This document shows positions 52,982 to 61,852 of a stretch of 64,000 nucleotides of DNA, piece after piece. The stretch spans positions 2,232,001 to 2,296,000 of the forward strand of contig NZ_CP076326.1 in NCBI RefSeq assembly GCF_018771565.1, in the 5' to 3' direction. The notes under the pieces were generated by a model, which had not been told where the DNA came from, made no database searches, and was given only the letters and a program-made list of their open reading frames with translations. Position numbers and translations under genes: made by a program. This DNA is from Thermoflexus hugenholtzii (GTDB taxonomy: Bacteria; Chloroflexota; Anaerolineae; Thermoflexales; Thermoflexaceae). How positions within the stretch are numbered: position 1 is the stretch's first letter; every line of letters starts with the position of its first letter.

Positions 52982-53020
52982 CCTATCCCGGTTGGGTAGG
53001 TTTTTCTTTACACTGAGATC

Positions 53021-53096
53021 GCCCCCTTAGCTCAAAGGGAAAGAGCGGCCGCCTTCTAAGCGGCGTGTCCGGGTTCGAATCCCGGAGGGGGCGCCA
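53021..53096 (+). tRNA. tRNA-Arg (anticodon TCT)
   Basis: A full cloverleaf is visible. The acceptor stem is GCCCCCT/AGGGGGC, the D arm GCTC...GAGC, the anticodon arm has loop CTTCTAA (anticodon TCT, decoding AGA) and the T arm is CCGGG-TTCGAAT-CCCGG. Discriminator G and an encoded CCA end are present. Length is 76 with CCA. A terminator follows. Confidence 0.97.
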
Positions 53097-53101
53097 TCCC
53101 G

Positions 53102-53144
53102 GCGCAGAGGGCTGGGTAGCAAACGGCCCTCTGCGCGCTTTTTT
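53102..53144 (+). terminator. rho-independent terminator of tRNA-Arg
   Basis: An 11-bp perfect stem (53102-53112 with 53126-53136) is followed by GC and six T residues (53139-53144). Confidence 0.85.
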
Positions 53145-53186
53145 GAAGGGCTCCGTGTTCGGGGCGAAGGAGAGAAGAACGGAGCT

Positions 53187-54170
53187 TTACCGGGGGAGCA
53201 TCTCCACGGCGCGGCGGGCTGCCCGCAGGTTGACCTCAGGGGCATGGATGGGGACCACGCAACCGGTGCCCAGGATGAAGCGCCGGCCTCCGGTCTGGGC
53301 GATGGCCTCCCGGGCCTCTGCGATCACCTGCTCCGGCGTCCCCTGGACCAGGGCCTTCACCCGGGAGAGCCCCCCGAGCACCGCCCCGGAGACCTTCCGC
53401 TGCGCCTCCGCCAGGGCCGGCGGGGTCTCCCGATCATGCCAGTTCCAGACCGCCACCGGGTAATCCACGAACAGATCGAACATCACCGCCTCGCCGTGCA
53501 GGTGAAGGAGGTTCAGCCAGGCCCCGCCCGCTTCCTCCAGGATCGCCTGATCATACGGACGGCCGAAACGCCGGTATTCCTCGGGCGAGAGCAGCAGATA
53601 CGAGGCGTGCTGCACGGCGTAGAAGATCCCATCCGCCCCCCGTGCGAGGGCAGCCCGGACGAAGCGACGGGTGCTCTCGGTGATCGTCTCCAGCCCTCTC
53701 TCCAGGGCCTTCGGGGCCTGGCGCAGATGCAGCAACAGCCGCTGGGAGCCGGTCAGGTTCTTCGCCTGAGCCAGGGGGCTGAACACGGTGACCACCAGGG
53801 GAACTTCGGGGAGGGCCTGCCGGATGCGGGCCACCGCTTCGAGGTGCTCCCCGAGGACCCCCCGCTCGGGATCCAGAACGGGCAACCTCGTCCAGTCCTC
53901 GGGATCCTGAACCGGGTGCCGGATGTAGCGTCGGGTCCCTTCGGTATCCCCTTCCCAGACGTCCTCTACCCCCCAGTCCCGGACGCAGTAGCTGGAGGCG
54001 GGGGTGATCTTGACGAAGTCGAAATCGAAGCGCTGCTGGAATTCCACCACCGCCTCGGCGAAGGCCCGGGGATCCTGATCCGCCACCGGGAAGTGGCGCC
54101 AGAGGGCCACCGGCGGGCGGTCCACGGGCTCGCCCCGGAGGGCCGCCTGGAGGCGCTCACGCTTCTCCAT
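53187..54170 (-). CDS. uroporphyrinogen decarboxylase-family protein (methyltransferase-like)
   Basis: The 327-residue protein has the UroD/MtaA TIM-barrel features: an N-terminal MEKRERLQAALRGEPVDRPP, a central FYAVQHASYL and LLHLHGE followed later by GTGCVVP. His/Glu and Cys could bind zinc as in cobalamin-dependent methyltransferases. It is not HemE, which would show a different N-terminal Arg motif. Many Chloroflexota encode several such proteins of unknown substrate. Its start overlaps the end of a small TPR gene by 14 bases, suggesting coupling. Confidence 0.8.
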   Translation of the reverse strand: MEKRERLQAALRGEPVDRPPVALWRHFPVADQDPRAFAEAVVEFQQRFDFDFVKITPASSYCVRDWGVEDVWEGDTEGTRRYIRHPVQDPEDWTRLPVLDPERGVLGEHLEAVARIRQALPEVPLVVTVFSPLAQAKNLTGSQRLLLHLRQAPKALERGLETITESTRRFVRAALARGADGIFYAVQHASYLLLSPEEYRRFGRPYDQAILEEAGGAWLNLLHLHGEAVMFDLFVDYPVAVWNWHDRETPPALAEAQRKVSGAVLGGLSRVKALVQGTPEQVIAEAREAIAQTGGRRFILGTGCVVPIHAPEVNLRAARRAVEMLPR

Positions 54171-54456
54171 CGGATCCTCGCAGCCGCTGCAGGTGAGCCT
54201 GGGTCAGGCGGGAGAGGATCTGGGCCTTGCCCCGGTCCTCTACCGTGGGAAGTAAGGCGAGGACCCTCTCGAAGGCGGCGATGGCGGTCTCCGTGCGGCC
54301 CGCCGCCTTCGCAGCCAAACCCAGGCCGTAGTAGGCGTCGATGGCGTTCCCATCCACCTCGATGGCCTTGCGGAATTCCTCCATGGCCTGCTCATAACGG
54401 CGCTGGGCATGCAGCTCCCATCCCCGATCGATGTGCGGCGCCGCGCGTTCCGACAT
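54157..54456 (-). CDS. small TPR protein
   Basis: This 99-residue protein consists of about two and a half tetratricopeptide repeats (GWELHAQRRYEQAMEEFRKA and AYYGLGLAAKAAGRTETAIA). TPRs mediate protein contacts. The ATG at 54456 has GGAGGAGAAGGAG upstream. Its end overlaps the UroD-like gene, so it probably helps that enzyme or its complex. The frame upstream of 54456 shows no conservation. Confidence 0.75.
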   Translation of the reverse strand: MSERAAPHIDRGWELHAQRRYEQAMEEFRKAIEVDGNAIDAYYGLGLAAKAAGRTETAIAAFERVLALLPTVEDRGKAQILSRLTQAHLQRLRGSDGEA

Positions 54457-54667
54457 CTCCTTCTCCTCCGGAGGGCTCTGCACGGTAAGCAGGTCTATTA
54501 TGACAGAACACAGGCCCCATCCCGATGTCCCCACCCAGTTCGTGAAATCCCAGCCGCTCCTCGCTCTCCAGCAGGGGCTCTACCCAATCCGGCCGCTCGC
54601 GATAGAGGGCCGCCCGCTCCCGGATCAGCCATTCCGACAGGGGAAGCGCTTTCCCGCCCATGAAAAC

Positions 54668-54753
54668 GTGAAAACGCGCCCTGCCGATCGATCCGCCCTC
54701 ATGGCCATTCGTGAAAACGCGCCCTGCCGATCGATCCGCCCTCATGGCCATTA
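54668..54753. repeat. two tandem copies of a 43-bp sequence
   Basis: 54668-54710 and 54711-54753 are identical except for the last base. Each contains GATCGATC and starts GTGAAAACGCG. Confidence 0.9.
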
Positions 54754-54757
54754 TACT

Positions 54758-54777
54758 CCTCGTGAGGATGGTATAAT
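54758..54777 (+). promoter_or_regulatory. -10 box with adjacent palindrome
   Basis: A perfect TATAAT (54772-54777) follows CCTCGTGAGG (54758-54767), a 10-bp palindrome placed between the expected -35 and -10 positions. It may be an operator. Confidence 0.45.
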
Positions 54778-54808
54778 ATCCCCGGCATCCTGGGTGGAGG
54801 TGGACCCG

Positions 54809-55384
54809 ATGGGCCCGAAGCGCGAGACCTACACCGTGGAGATCGCCGGCCTGGTCCGGCATCTCCCGCTGTTCGAGATCGCCCCCGGCGTGCGCATCGC
54901 CATCTTCAACATGCTCGGGGACACTGAGGTGGTCCTGGCGGCGGCCAAAGAGCTGGCCCGACGGATCCCCAAGGAGGCCGAGGTGATCGTCACCCCGGAG
55001 GCGAAGGCCATCCCCCTCGCCTATCAGCTCTCCATCGAAACCGGCCTTCCCTATGTGATCCTGCGCAAGAGCTACAAGCCCTACATGGGCGAGGCCCTGA
55101 GCGCCGAGACCCTCTCCATCACCACCGGCCAGCCCCAGACCCTCTATCTGGATGAGAAGGATATCGAGCTGGTCCGCGGCCGGAAGGTGGTGCTGGTGGA
55201 CGATGTGATCTCCACCGGATCCACCCTCCAGGCGATGCGCCTGCTGATGAACAAGGCGGGGGCCATCGTGATCGCCGAGGCCGCCGTGTTCACGGAGGGG
55301 GAGCGAGCGAAGTGGCGGCACATCATCGCCCTGGGTCATCTGCCCATCTTCACCGCCAATTCCAAGAACGCAAAGAAAGAATGA
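54809..55384 (+). CDS. purine phosphoribosyltransferase-like protein
   Basis: This 191-residue type I phosphoribosyltransferase resembles adenine phosphoribosyltransferase and related regulators. The PRPP-binding loop VVLVDDVISTGST lies at 127-139. An N-terminal ETYTVEIAGLVRHLPL region precedes TPEAKAIPLAYQLS. APRT would salvage adenine, including that released by MtnP at 34364; the exact base is not certain. GGAGG at 54796-54800 precedes the ATG. It is followed by the small zinc-ribbon membrane protein gene. Confidence 0.8.
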   Translation: MGPKRETYTVEIAGLVRHLPLFEIAPGVRIAIFNMLGDTEVVLAAAKELARRIPKEAEVIVTPEAKAIPLAYQLSIETGLPYVILRKSYKPYMGEALSAETLSITTGQPQTLYLDEKDIELVRGRKVVLVDDVISTGSTLQAMRLLMNKAGAIVIAEAAVFTEGERAKWRHIIALGHLPIFTANSKNAKKE

Positions 55385-55411
55385 GCCCGCGCCGTCTGTG
55401 AGGGGGAGCCG

Positions 55412-55795
55412 ATGCTGTTCATCCGATACCGTTACGTGCGCGTCTTCATCGCCTTCCTCGCCCTCCTGTGGCTGGGGATCTGGCTTGCGCTCCGGCCCCA
55501 GGGCCCGGCCCTCATCGGCATCGGGCTGGCCCTGATCATGACCGGGCTGGCCCTCATCGTCCCGCCCGGGGTTTACGCCTGGCTGATCACCCCGACCTGC
55601 CCGCAGTGCGGAGGCCGGCTCCGCTGGGCGGCGGTCCAGCCGGACGACCATGACCCCTATGTGGAGGAACTCCGGGTGGCCTGCACCCGATGCGGATGGA
55701 GCCGCGTGGAGTTCCGCAATCTGGTGAGTCCTCTCGTGGCCGGGCCGGCGTATCCGGAGCCGGGCATGGCGGAGGGCCGCGGGGCGGAGCGCTGA
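55412..55795 (+). CDS. membrane protein with zinc ribbon
   Basis: The 127-residue protein has two membrane helices (about 10-28 and 33-56), followed by a zinc ribbon with CPQCGG and CTRCGW pairs. I do not recognise a named family. The soluble domain should be cytoplasmic. It starts 27 bases after the phosphoribosyltransferase stop and may be in the same operon. Confidence 0.65.
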   Translation: MLFIRYRYVRVFIAFLALLWLGIWLALRPQGPALIGIGLALIMTGLALIVPPGVYAWLITPTCPQCGGRLRWAAVQPDDHDPYVEELRVACTRCGWSRVEFRNLVSPLVAGPAYPEPGMAEGRGAER

Positions 55796-55825
55796 GGCCC
55801 CCGGTTCCTGGAGCGGGGCGCTGGG

Positions 55826-55862
55826 CCCGGGGAGCGCAGAGCGGTTCTCCGCGCTCCCCGGG
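55826..55862 (+). terminator. probable terminator
   Basis: A perfect 12-bp stem (55826-55837 with 55851-55862) is followed by TCTTCT. The T-run is imperfect. Confidence 0.55.
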
Positions 55863-55903
55863 TCTTCTCGGAGCCGGGCGGGCATCCGGTGCCGGAGGCG
55901 GGG

Positions 55904-57025
55904 ATGATCCTGGTCGAGCTGGGGGCGATCTTCCTGGGCCTGGCCCTGGTCCACCGCCTGGCGCATCGCCTCGCCTTCTCCCCAATCCCCCTCGTCCTGC
56001 TCGTCGGCCTGGCCTTCGGCGAAGGAGGCCTCCTCGCCCTTCGGCTGAGCGAGCCCTTCGTCCGGACCACGGCGGAGATCGGCGCCCTCCTCCTGCTGTT
56101 CATGCTGGGCCTGGAATACAGCGGTCGGGAGCTGTGGGACGCGCTCCGGGCTCACTTCCCGGACAGCCTCGTGGATGCCTTCCTGAACTTCACGCCGGGC
56201 TTTCTGCTGGCGCTGACGTTCGGGTGGGGGCTGCCTCTGGCCCTCTTGATGGGCGGGGTGACCTTTGTCACCTCCTCCGGCATCCTCGCTCATCTGATCG
56301 ACGAGCTGGGATGGGAAGGCCGCGCGGAGGCGCGCGTGGCCGTCTCCCTCTCGATCCTGGAGGACCTGTTGATCGCCCTCCTGCTGCCGCCGGTGATGGT
56401 GCTCTTTTTTCGAACCAATGGGGTGGCCGTCGGGCCCCTGCTGCTGTCCCTCCTCTTGCCCGTCGCCGCCATGGGGATCGCCATTCGCTACGGCCAGGTC
56501 CTCAGCCGGGCCATCGATCACGAGAACGAGGCGGTGCTTCTGCTTTCCCTGTTCGGGCTGGTGCTGCTGGCGGGAGGGATCGCCCTGGCCCTTCGGATCC
56601 CGGCGGCCGTGGGGGCCTTCCTTCTGGGGATCGCGATCTCGGATCCGGTGAAAGAGCGGGCCCGGCAGCTGATCGGGCCGGTGCGGGACCTGTCCGCCAC
56701 GGTTTTCTTTCTCACCCTGGGCCTGCGCACGGATCCGGGGCTGCTCCTCCCCGTCCTGCCCCTGGCGGTCCTCCTCACACTGGCCACCGGGCTGACCAAG
56801 GGGCTCACCGGATGGATCGCGGCCCATCGGGCTGGGATCAGGGGATGGGCGCGTGCTCGGGCAGGGGCTCTCTTGATCGCGCGGGGGGAGCTCTCCGGGG
56901 TGATCGCCGGGCTGGTGGGCCTGACCCTGCCCACCGTGACTTTTGTTCCCCTTGCAACCGCATATGTGCTCCTCAGCGCGCTCCTGGGGCCGCTGGTGGT
57001 CCACCGGTTGCCCCGGGAGGGATAG
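55904..57025 (+). CDS. cation:proton antiporter (CPA2 family)
   Basis: This 373-residue membrane protein has about 11-12 helices and the CPA2 (KefB/NapA-like) signature. It shows LLLLFMLGLEYSGRELW in helix 3, GVTFVTSSGILAHLIDELG in the core and a later ILEDLLIALLLPP with the acidic pair expected for ion exchange. No C-terminal TrkA-N domain is attached. The ATG at 55904 has GGAGG 5 bases away; a GTG at 55889 would add five residues. It converges on the arginase gene with a 4-base gap. Na+ or K+ specificity is unknown. Confidence 0.85.
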   Translation: MILVELGAIFLGLALVHRLAHRLAFSPIPLVLLVGLAFGEGGLLALRLSEPFVRTTAEIGALLLLFMLGLEYSGRELWDALRAHFPDSLVDAFLNFTPGFLLALTFGWGLPLALLMGGVTFVTSSGILAHLIDELGWEGRAEARVAVSLSILEDLLIALLLPPVMVLFFRTNGVAVGPLLLSLLLPVAAMGIAIRYGQVLSRAIDHENEAVLLLSLFGLVLLAGGIALALRIPAAVGAFLLGIAISDPVKERARQLIGPVRDLSATVFFLTLGLRTDPGLLLPVLPLAVLLTLATGLTKGLTGWIAAHRAGIRGWARARAGALLIARGELSGVIAGLVGLTLPTVTFVPLATAYVLLSALLGPLVVHRLPREG

Positions 57026-57029
57026 CGCG

Positions 57030-57929
57030 CTACAGGATCTGCTGACCCAGCAGGGAGGCGAGCAGCTCCACGGCCAGCTCGGCGGTGCGGTTGCGCTCGT
57101 CCAGGATCGGGTTGATCTCCACCACATCCACCGAGCCCACCCGGCCGCTATCGGCCAGGATCTCCATCATCAAATGGGCTTCGCGATAGGTCAGCCCGCC
57201 GGGCACCGGCGTGCCCACCCCGGGCGCCACCTGGGGATCCAGGACGTCGAGGTCCAGGCTGACGTGGAGGCGCGGCCACGCCTTCAGGCGGGTGAGGGCC
57301 TGCCGGACCACCGTGGCGATCCCCAGCTCGTCGATCTCCCGCATGGTGAAAATCAGCATGCCGCTCTCCGCCATGGCCCGGCGTTCCTCGGGGTCCAGAG
57401 AGCGCACCCCGATGAGGACGACCTGTTCGGGCCGAAGCTTGGGCTCCGGCCCGCCGATCTGGATCAGGCGGGGGTGGCCCCGGCCGACCAGATGGGCCAG
57501 TGGCATGCCATGGATGTTGCCGGAGGGCGAGGTCTCCGGCGTATTGAAATCCCCGTGGGCGTCGATCCACAACACGCCGGTCGGCCCCGCCGCAGCGATG
57601 ATCCCGGCGATCGTCCCCATGGCGATGGAATGATCTCCGCCCAGGATGATGGGGAAGCGCCCATCCGCCACCGTCTCCCGCACCGCCTGGAACACCCGCT
57701 CACAGGTCTCGGCCACCGCCTCCAGGTGGCGCATCCCGCCGGGGCCGACGGCACGCACCTCCTCCGGGACCGGCACGATGATGTTTCCTCCGTCCTCCAC
57801 CTGGTAACCCAGGCCCTCCAGGCGGGCCTGCAGACCAGCGTAGCGGACCGCGCTGGGCCCCATGTCCACGCCGCGCCGCCCCTGCCCCAGGTCCATGGGC
57901 ACGCCCAGGATGCGAACCGGACGCCGCAT
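57030..57929 (-). CDS. rocF: arginase
   Basis: Arginase hydrolyses arginine to ornithine and urea using two manganese ions. The metal ligands are His100 (GGDHS), Asp123, His125 and Asp127 (DAHGDFN), and Asp226 and Asp228 (SLDLDVLDP). The [13 protein letters not shown] segment near the N-terminus separates arginase from agmatinase. The 299-residue length fits. The ATG at 57929 has GGAGGGGAG upstream. The frame stays open far upstream through repeat array 2, but that part is not protein-like. Confidence 0.92.
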   Translation of the reverse strand: MRRPVRILGVPMDLGQGRRGVDMGPSAVRYAGLQARLEGLGYQVEDGGNIIVPVPEEVRAVGPGGMRHLEAVAETCERVFQAVRETVADGRFPIILGGDHSIAMGTIAGIIAAAGPTGVLWIDAHGDFNTPETSPSGNIHGMPLAHLVGRGHPRLIQIGGPEPKLRPEQVVLIGVRSLDPEERRAMAESGMLIFTMREIDELGIATVVRQALTRLKAWPRLHVSLDLDVLDPQVAPGVGTPVPGGLTYREAHLMMEILADSGRVGSVDVVEINPILDERNRTAELAVELLASLLGQQIL

Positions 57930-57961
57930 CTCCCCTCCGTATCGTTCCCGTGATCGTGTCC

Positions 57962-59130
57962 AATGAATTCGGCCTCCAGAGGCCTTCGGCCGACGGTCGG
58001 CCTGCGCCGACCGAAGAATCCCCTTTGCGTCGGCGAAGGCCGACGCCCGGCGCGCAGCGCCTTTGAAGGCCGATTTCAATCGGCGCAGAGCCTCCGGCCC
58101 ACGGTCGGCCTGCACGCCGAATGAATTCGGCCTCCAGAGGCCTTCGGCCCACGGTCGGCCTGCGCCGACCGAAGAATCCCCTTTGCGTCGGCGAAGGCCG
58201 ACGCCCGGCGCGCAGCGCCTTTGAAGGCCGATTTCAATCGGCGCAGAGGCCTGCGGCCCACGGTCGGCCTGCACGCCGAATGAATTCGGCCTCCAGAGGC
58301 CTTCGGCCGACGGTCGGCCTGCGCCGACCGAAGAATCCCCTTTGCGTCGGCGAAGGCCGACGCCCGGCGCGCAGCGCCTTTGAAGGCCGATTTCAATCGG
58401 CGCAGAGCCTCCGGCCCACGGTCGGCCTGCGCCGACCGAAGAATCCCCTTTGCGTCGGCGAAGGCCGACGCCCGGCGCATAGCGCCCGAAGAGGCCGATT
58501 TCAATCGGCGCAGAGCCTTCGGCCCACGGTCGGCCTGCACGCCGAATGAATTCGGCCTCCAGAGGCCTTCGGCCCACGGTCGGCCTGCGCCGACCGAAAA
58601 TCCCCTTTGCGTCGGCGAAGGCCGACGCCCGGCGCATAGCGCCCGAAGAGGCCGATTTCAATCGGCGCAGAGCCTCCGGCCCACGGTCGGCCTGCGCCGA
58701 CCGAAGAATCCCCTTTGCGTCGGCGAAGGCCGACGCCCGGCGCGCAGCGCCTTTGAAGGCCGATTTCAATCGGCGCGAAGGCCTTCGGCCCACGGTCGGC
58801 CTGCACGCCGAATGAATTCGGCCTCCAGAGGCCTCCGGCCGACGGTCGGCCTGCGCCGACCGAAGAATCCCCTTTGCGTCGGCGAAGGCCGACGCCCGGC
58901 GCGCAGCGCCCCAAAAGGCCGATTTCAATCGGCGTGAAAGCCTCCGGCCCGCGGTCGGCCTGCGGGTTGAATGAATTCGACCTTGGGAGGCCTTCGGCCG
59001 ACGGTCGGCCTGCGCCGACCGAAGAATCCCCCTTTGCGTCGGCGAAGGCCGACGCCCGGCGCGCAGCGCCCCGAAAGGCCGATTTCAATCGGCGTGAAAG
59101 CCTCCGGCCCACGGTCGGCCTGCGCCGGTC
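57962..59130. repeat. hairpin-train repeat array 2
   Basis: This 1.17-kb array between the arginase and HAD genes is built from the same palindromes as array 1, with about six GAATGAATTC-containing units and shorter ones mixed in. Variants such as GGCGCGCAGCGCC for GGCGCATAGCGCC are common. One unit reads GGTTGAATGAATTCGACC (58965-58982), where changes on both arms keep most pairing. No unique spacers and no credible ORFs are present, though frames are open on both strands. Confidence 0.9.
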
Positions 59131-59183
59131 AAAAAGACCTCCTGATTCGCGCAGGCGCCTGGGCAACGCGTTGCGCCGCGCTT

Positions 59184-59852
59184 TCAATAGAAGCGCTCGA
59201 TGGGCCATCCCCGCCGGCGGGCCAGCCGGCGCAGCCGAAGATCGGGGTTCACCGCCACCGGATGGCCGACCCGCAGCAAGAGCGGGAGATCCGTATAGCT
59301 ATCCGTGTAGAAGTAGCTGCGGGAGAGGTCCACGCCTTTCTCCGCCGCGTAGCGCTCGGCCCAGTAGACCTTCCCCGGGCCGTAGCACGGAGGCTCCACC
59401 ACCCGGCCGGTGAGGCGTCCGTCCACCACCTCCAGGCGAGTGCAGAGATAATCGGGGATCCCCAGGGCCTCCGCCAGGGGGCGGACCACATATTCCGTGG
59501 CAGCGGAGATCAGGGCCACCCGATGTCCCCGCCGGCGATGGGCCTCGATCCGCTCCACGGCCCCGGGAGCGATATACGGCCGCACCCACTCCTCGAACCA
59601 GCGCCGGGTCTCCTCCCGGAAGGCGCCTTCATCGGCGCCGGCGATCATCGCCGTGAGGCGGGCGCTGGCCCGGGGGAACTCCAGCAACCCCAGATAATAC
59701 CGCAACGCCAGCCATAGGAACGTCCACCAGAGCGCCCCCGTCATCCGGCCGCTGCGACGCAGATAGCGCACCCACTGCCTCCCCGAGCTCACCGAGAGCA
59801 CCGTGTGGTCCACATCGAAGAACGCCGCGATCTCCCCGCCTTCCGGTTCCAT
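59184..59852 (-). CDS. HAD-IB family phosphatase
   Basis: This 222-residue hydrolase belongs to the SerB-like HAD-IB group. Motif I is FFDVDHTVL with Asp13 and Asp15, motif II lies around VALISAATEYVVRPLAEALG and motif III with the acidic pair is YFYTDSYTDLPLL. Relatives hydrolyse phosphoserine or related small phosphates; the substrate is unknown. The ATG at 59852 has GGAGG 8 bases upstream. It lies downstream of fabF, separated by a terminator-like hairpin. Confidence 0.85.
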   Translation of the reverse strand: MEPEGGEIAAFFDVDHTVLSVSSGRQWVRYLRRSGRMTGALWWTFLWLALRYYLGLLEFPRASARLTAMIAGADEGAFREETRRWFEEWVRPYIAPGAVERIEAHRRRGHRVALISAATEYVVRPLAEALGIPDYLCTRLEVVDGRLTGRVVEPPCYGPGKVYWAERYAAEKGVDLSRSYFYTDSYTDLPLLLRVGHPVAVNPDLRLRRLARRRGWPIERFY

Positions 59853-59897
59853 CCCGCTCGCCTCCCCGCCGCTTGGCCCCAGGGTCCCCCGAACAAA

Positions 59898-59927
59898 GAT
59901 CGGACGGAGGATCCTCTCCGTCCGATC
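59898..59927 (-). terminator. terminator after fabF
   Basis: A perfect 12-bp stem (59898-59909 with 59916-59927) is followed on the minus strand by TTTGTTC. It lies between the fabF stop and the HAD gene. Confidence 0.65.
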
Positions 59928-59958
59928 CGTTTCGAGATGTAGGGACGCGGTGATCTGA

Positions 59959-61206
59959 TCACGCGCCTTCCCAGCGCTTGAGCACCAGAACGCTGTTGTG
60001 GCCACCGAACCCGAAGGCGTTGGTGATGGCGATGCGCACCTCTTTGCGGCGGGCCTGATTGGGGACGTAATCCAGGTCGCACTCCGGGTCCGGGTTCTGC
60101 AGGTTGATGGTAGGGGGGATGATTCCCTCGCGGATGGCCATGACACAGAAGATGGCCTCCAGGGCTCCCGTGGCCCCGATCATGTGGCCAGTCATGGATT
60201 TGGTGGCGCTGACCGGGATCTCGTAGGCCCGCTCGCCGAAGACCGTCTTGATGGCCAGGGTCTCGGTTTTGTCGTTGAGGGGCGTCCCGGTGCCGTGGGC
60301 GTTGATGTAATCCACCTCCTCCGGGCGGATCCCGGCTTTGCGCAGGGCCTTGGCCATCGCCCGGGCCGCCCCCGCCCCGTTCTCATCGGGGGCGATGGGA
60401 TGGTAAGCATCGGAGGTCGCCCCGTAGCCGATGATCTCGGCCAGAGGTTCGGCGCCTCGGGCCAGGGCGAACTCCAGATCCTCCAGCACCAGGACCGCCG
60501 CGCCCTCCCCCATCACCGTGCCGTCCCGATCCCGGTCGAAGGGCCGGCACGCCCCAGCGGGGTCGTCGTTGCGGCGGGACATGGCCCCGATGCGGTCGAA
60601 GGCGGCGATGCCGATGAAAGTGATGCTGGCCTCGGCGCCCCCGGCGATGCAGACCCGGCAATCTCCGCTGCGGATCAGCTCGTAGGCGATGCCGATGGCG
60701 TCCGCCCCGGCGGCGCAGGCGGAGACCGTAGCGAAGTTGGGGCCTCGGGCCCCCAGCTCGATGGCGATCTGGGCGGAGGCGCCGTCCGTGATCACCATGG
60801 GGATGACGAAGGGATGGAGCAGGCGGGGGCTCTTGTGCAGGGCCGTCTCCACCCCATCGGCGAAGGTTTGGGCTCCGCCGATGGCCGAGCCGATGATCAC
60901 CCCCACCTCATCGGCGATCTCCTCGGTGATCCGCAGCCCAGCCTGGCGCACCGCCTCCTGGGTGGCGGCCACCGCGAACTGCTCGAACCGGTCCCGCCGC
61001 CGGGCCTCCCGGGCGTCCATATAATTCAATGGATCGAACCCCTTGACCTCGGCGGCGATGCGCACGTTCAGACCGGAGGCGTCGAAGAGGGTGATCGGCC
61101 CCACGCCGGAGCGGCCGGCGACGGCGTTGGCCCACGTGGTGGGCACATCCAGCCCCAGCGGCGTGATGGCCCCCATCCCGGTGATCACCACACGACGGGG
61201 CCGCAT
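59959..61206 (-). CDS. fabF: 3-oxoacyl-ACP synthase II
   Basis: FabF condenses malonyl-ACP with acyl-ACP in fatty acid elongation. The catalytic triad is Cys164 (VSACAAGADA), His304 (NAHGTGTPLND) and His341 (MTGHMIGATGA). The protein is 415 residues, normal for FabF. The ATG at 61206 has AGGAGGAGACGA upstream. It follows efp by 34 bases on the same strand. No other fab genes are close. Confidence 0.95.
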   Translation of the reverse strand: MRPRRVVITGMGAITPLGLDVPTTWANAVAGRSGVGPITLFDASGLNVRIAAEVKGFDPLNYMDAREARRRDRFEQFAVAATQEAVRQAGLRITEEIADEVGVIIGSAIGGAQTFADGVETALHKSPRLLHPFVIPMVITDGASAQIAIELGARGPNFATVSACAAGADAIGIAYELIRSGDCRVCIAGGAEASITFIGIAAFDRIGAMSRRNDDPAGACRPFDRDRDGTVMGEGAAVLVLEDLEFALARGAEPLAEIIGYGATSDAYHPIAPDENGAGAARAMAKALRKAGIRPEEVDYINAHGTGTPLNDKTETLAIKTVFGERAYEIPVSATKSMTGHMIGATGALEAIFCVMAIREGIIPPTINLQNPDPECDLDYVPNQARRKEVRIAITNAFGFGGHNSVLVLKRWEGA

Positions 61207-61240
61207 TCGTCTCCTCCTGTGATCAGGTTCCATGATGGAT

Positions 61241-61801
61241 TTAACCCACGCGGGTCACGTATTCCCCGGTTCGGGTGTCGACCCGGACGATGTCGCCCTC
61301 GTTGACGAAGAGGGGGACCCGGAGGCGATAGCCGGTCTCCAGCACCACCCATTTGTCGGCGCCCGAGGCGGTATCGCCTTTCACCCCCGGCTCCGCCTCC
61401 ACCACCCGCAGGTCCACCGTCACCGGCAACTCCACCCCCAGGGGCTCGCCCTCGTATTCCCGCAGAATCAGGGTGATCCCCTCCTTCAGGAAGTTCACCG
61501 CCTCCCCCAGCCGCTCGGCCGGCACCGGGATCTGCTCATAGGTCCGGGTGTCCATCATATAGTAGAGATCGCCGTCCCGATACAGGAACTGCACCTCCCG
61601 GTTCTCCACCCGGATGTCCTGCACCCGATCGCCTGAGAGGAACGTCTTGTCGATGATGGCCCCGGTGCGCAGGTTGCGCAGCTTGGTGCGGATGAAGGCG
61701 TTCCCCCGGCCGGGCTTGTGATGCTGATACTCCAGCACCTCATAGATCTGACCGTCCAGGATGAAGGTCGTCCCCTTCCGCAGGTCATTCACATCGATCA
61801 T
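61241..61801 (-). CDS. efp: elongation factor P
   Basis: EF-P relieves ribosome stalling at polyproline, which is relevant given the many Pro-rich linkers encoded here. The 186-residue protein has the three-beta-barrel layout. The functional loop reads HHKPGRGNAF, placing Arg32 at the tip where E. coli has the modified Lys34. An Arg tip is known in EarP-rhamnosylated EF-P, but no earP is visible, so modification is open. The C-terminal GDIVRVDTRTGEYVTRV is conserved. A transposon-like element sits directly upstream at 61853. Confidence 0.95.
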   Translation of the reverse strand: MIDVNDLRKGTTFILDGQIYEVLEYQHHKPGRGNAFIRTKLRNLRTGAIIDKTFLSGDRVQDIRVENREVQFLYRDGDLYYMMDTRTYEQIPVPAERLGEAVNFLKEGITLILREYEGEPLGVELPVTVDLRVVEAEPGVKGDTASGADKWVVLETGYRLRVPLFVNEGDIVRVDTRTGEYVTRVG

Positions 61802-61852
61802 CTCCGGTTCCCTCCCGCCGAAGTTCCCTGAATTCCCACTCCGCAGGTATTT

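Larger units (their letters stand above)
54457..54808. other. gap with a possible gene fragment and a 43-bp tandem duplication
   Basis: On the minus strand, 54500-54661 reads as a coding-like frame from an ATG at 54661 (LSEWLIRERAALYRERPDW...) that loses codon bias after about 55 codons; it may be a truncated gene. Plus-strand 54668-54753 is a 43-bp unit repeated twice in tandem, right before the promoter of the phosphoribosyltransferase gene. Confidence 0.45.

Noticed and set aside
54392-57127. Very long minus-strand frame of about 900 codons
   Set aside because: It runs antisense to the phosphoribosyltransferase and antiporter genes and has the Gln/His/Gly-rich composition typical of antisense frames in GC-rich DNA. 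The same applies to 47781-50693 and 17478-20264.
57930-58928. Long minus-strand N-terminal extension of arginase through the repeats
   Set aside because: The frame is open only because the repeat units happen to lack stops in it; the peptide is a low-complexity repetition and a good ribosome site precedes the ATG at 57929.
59139-59185. Attachment site or tRNA fragment at the end of array 2
   Set aside because: Only degenerate copies of the repeat palindromes are seen; no tRNA-like 3' end could be found.
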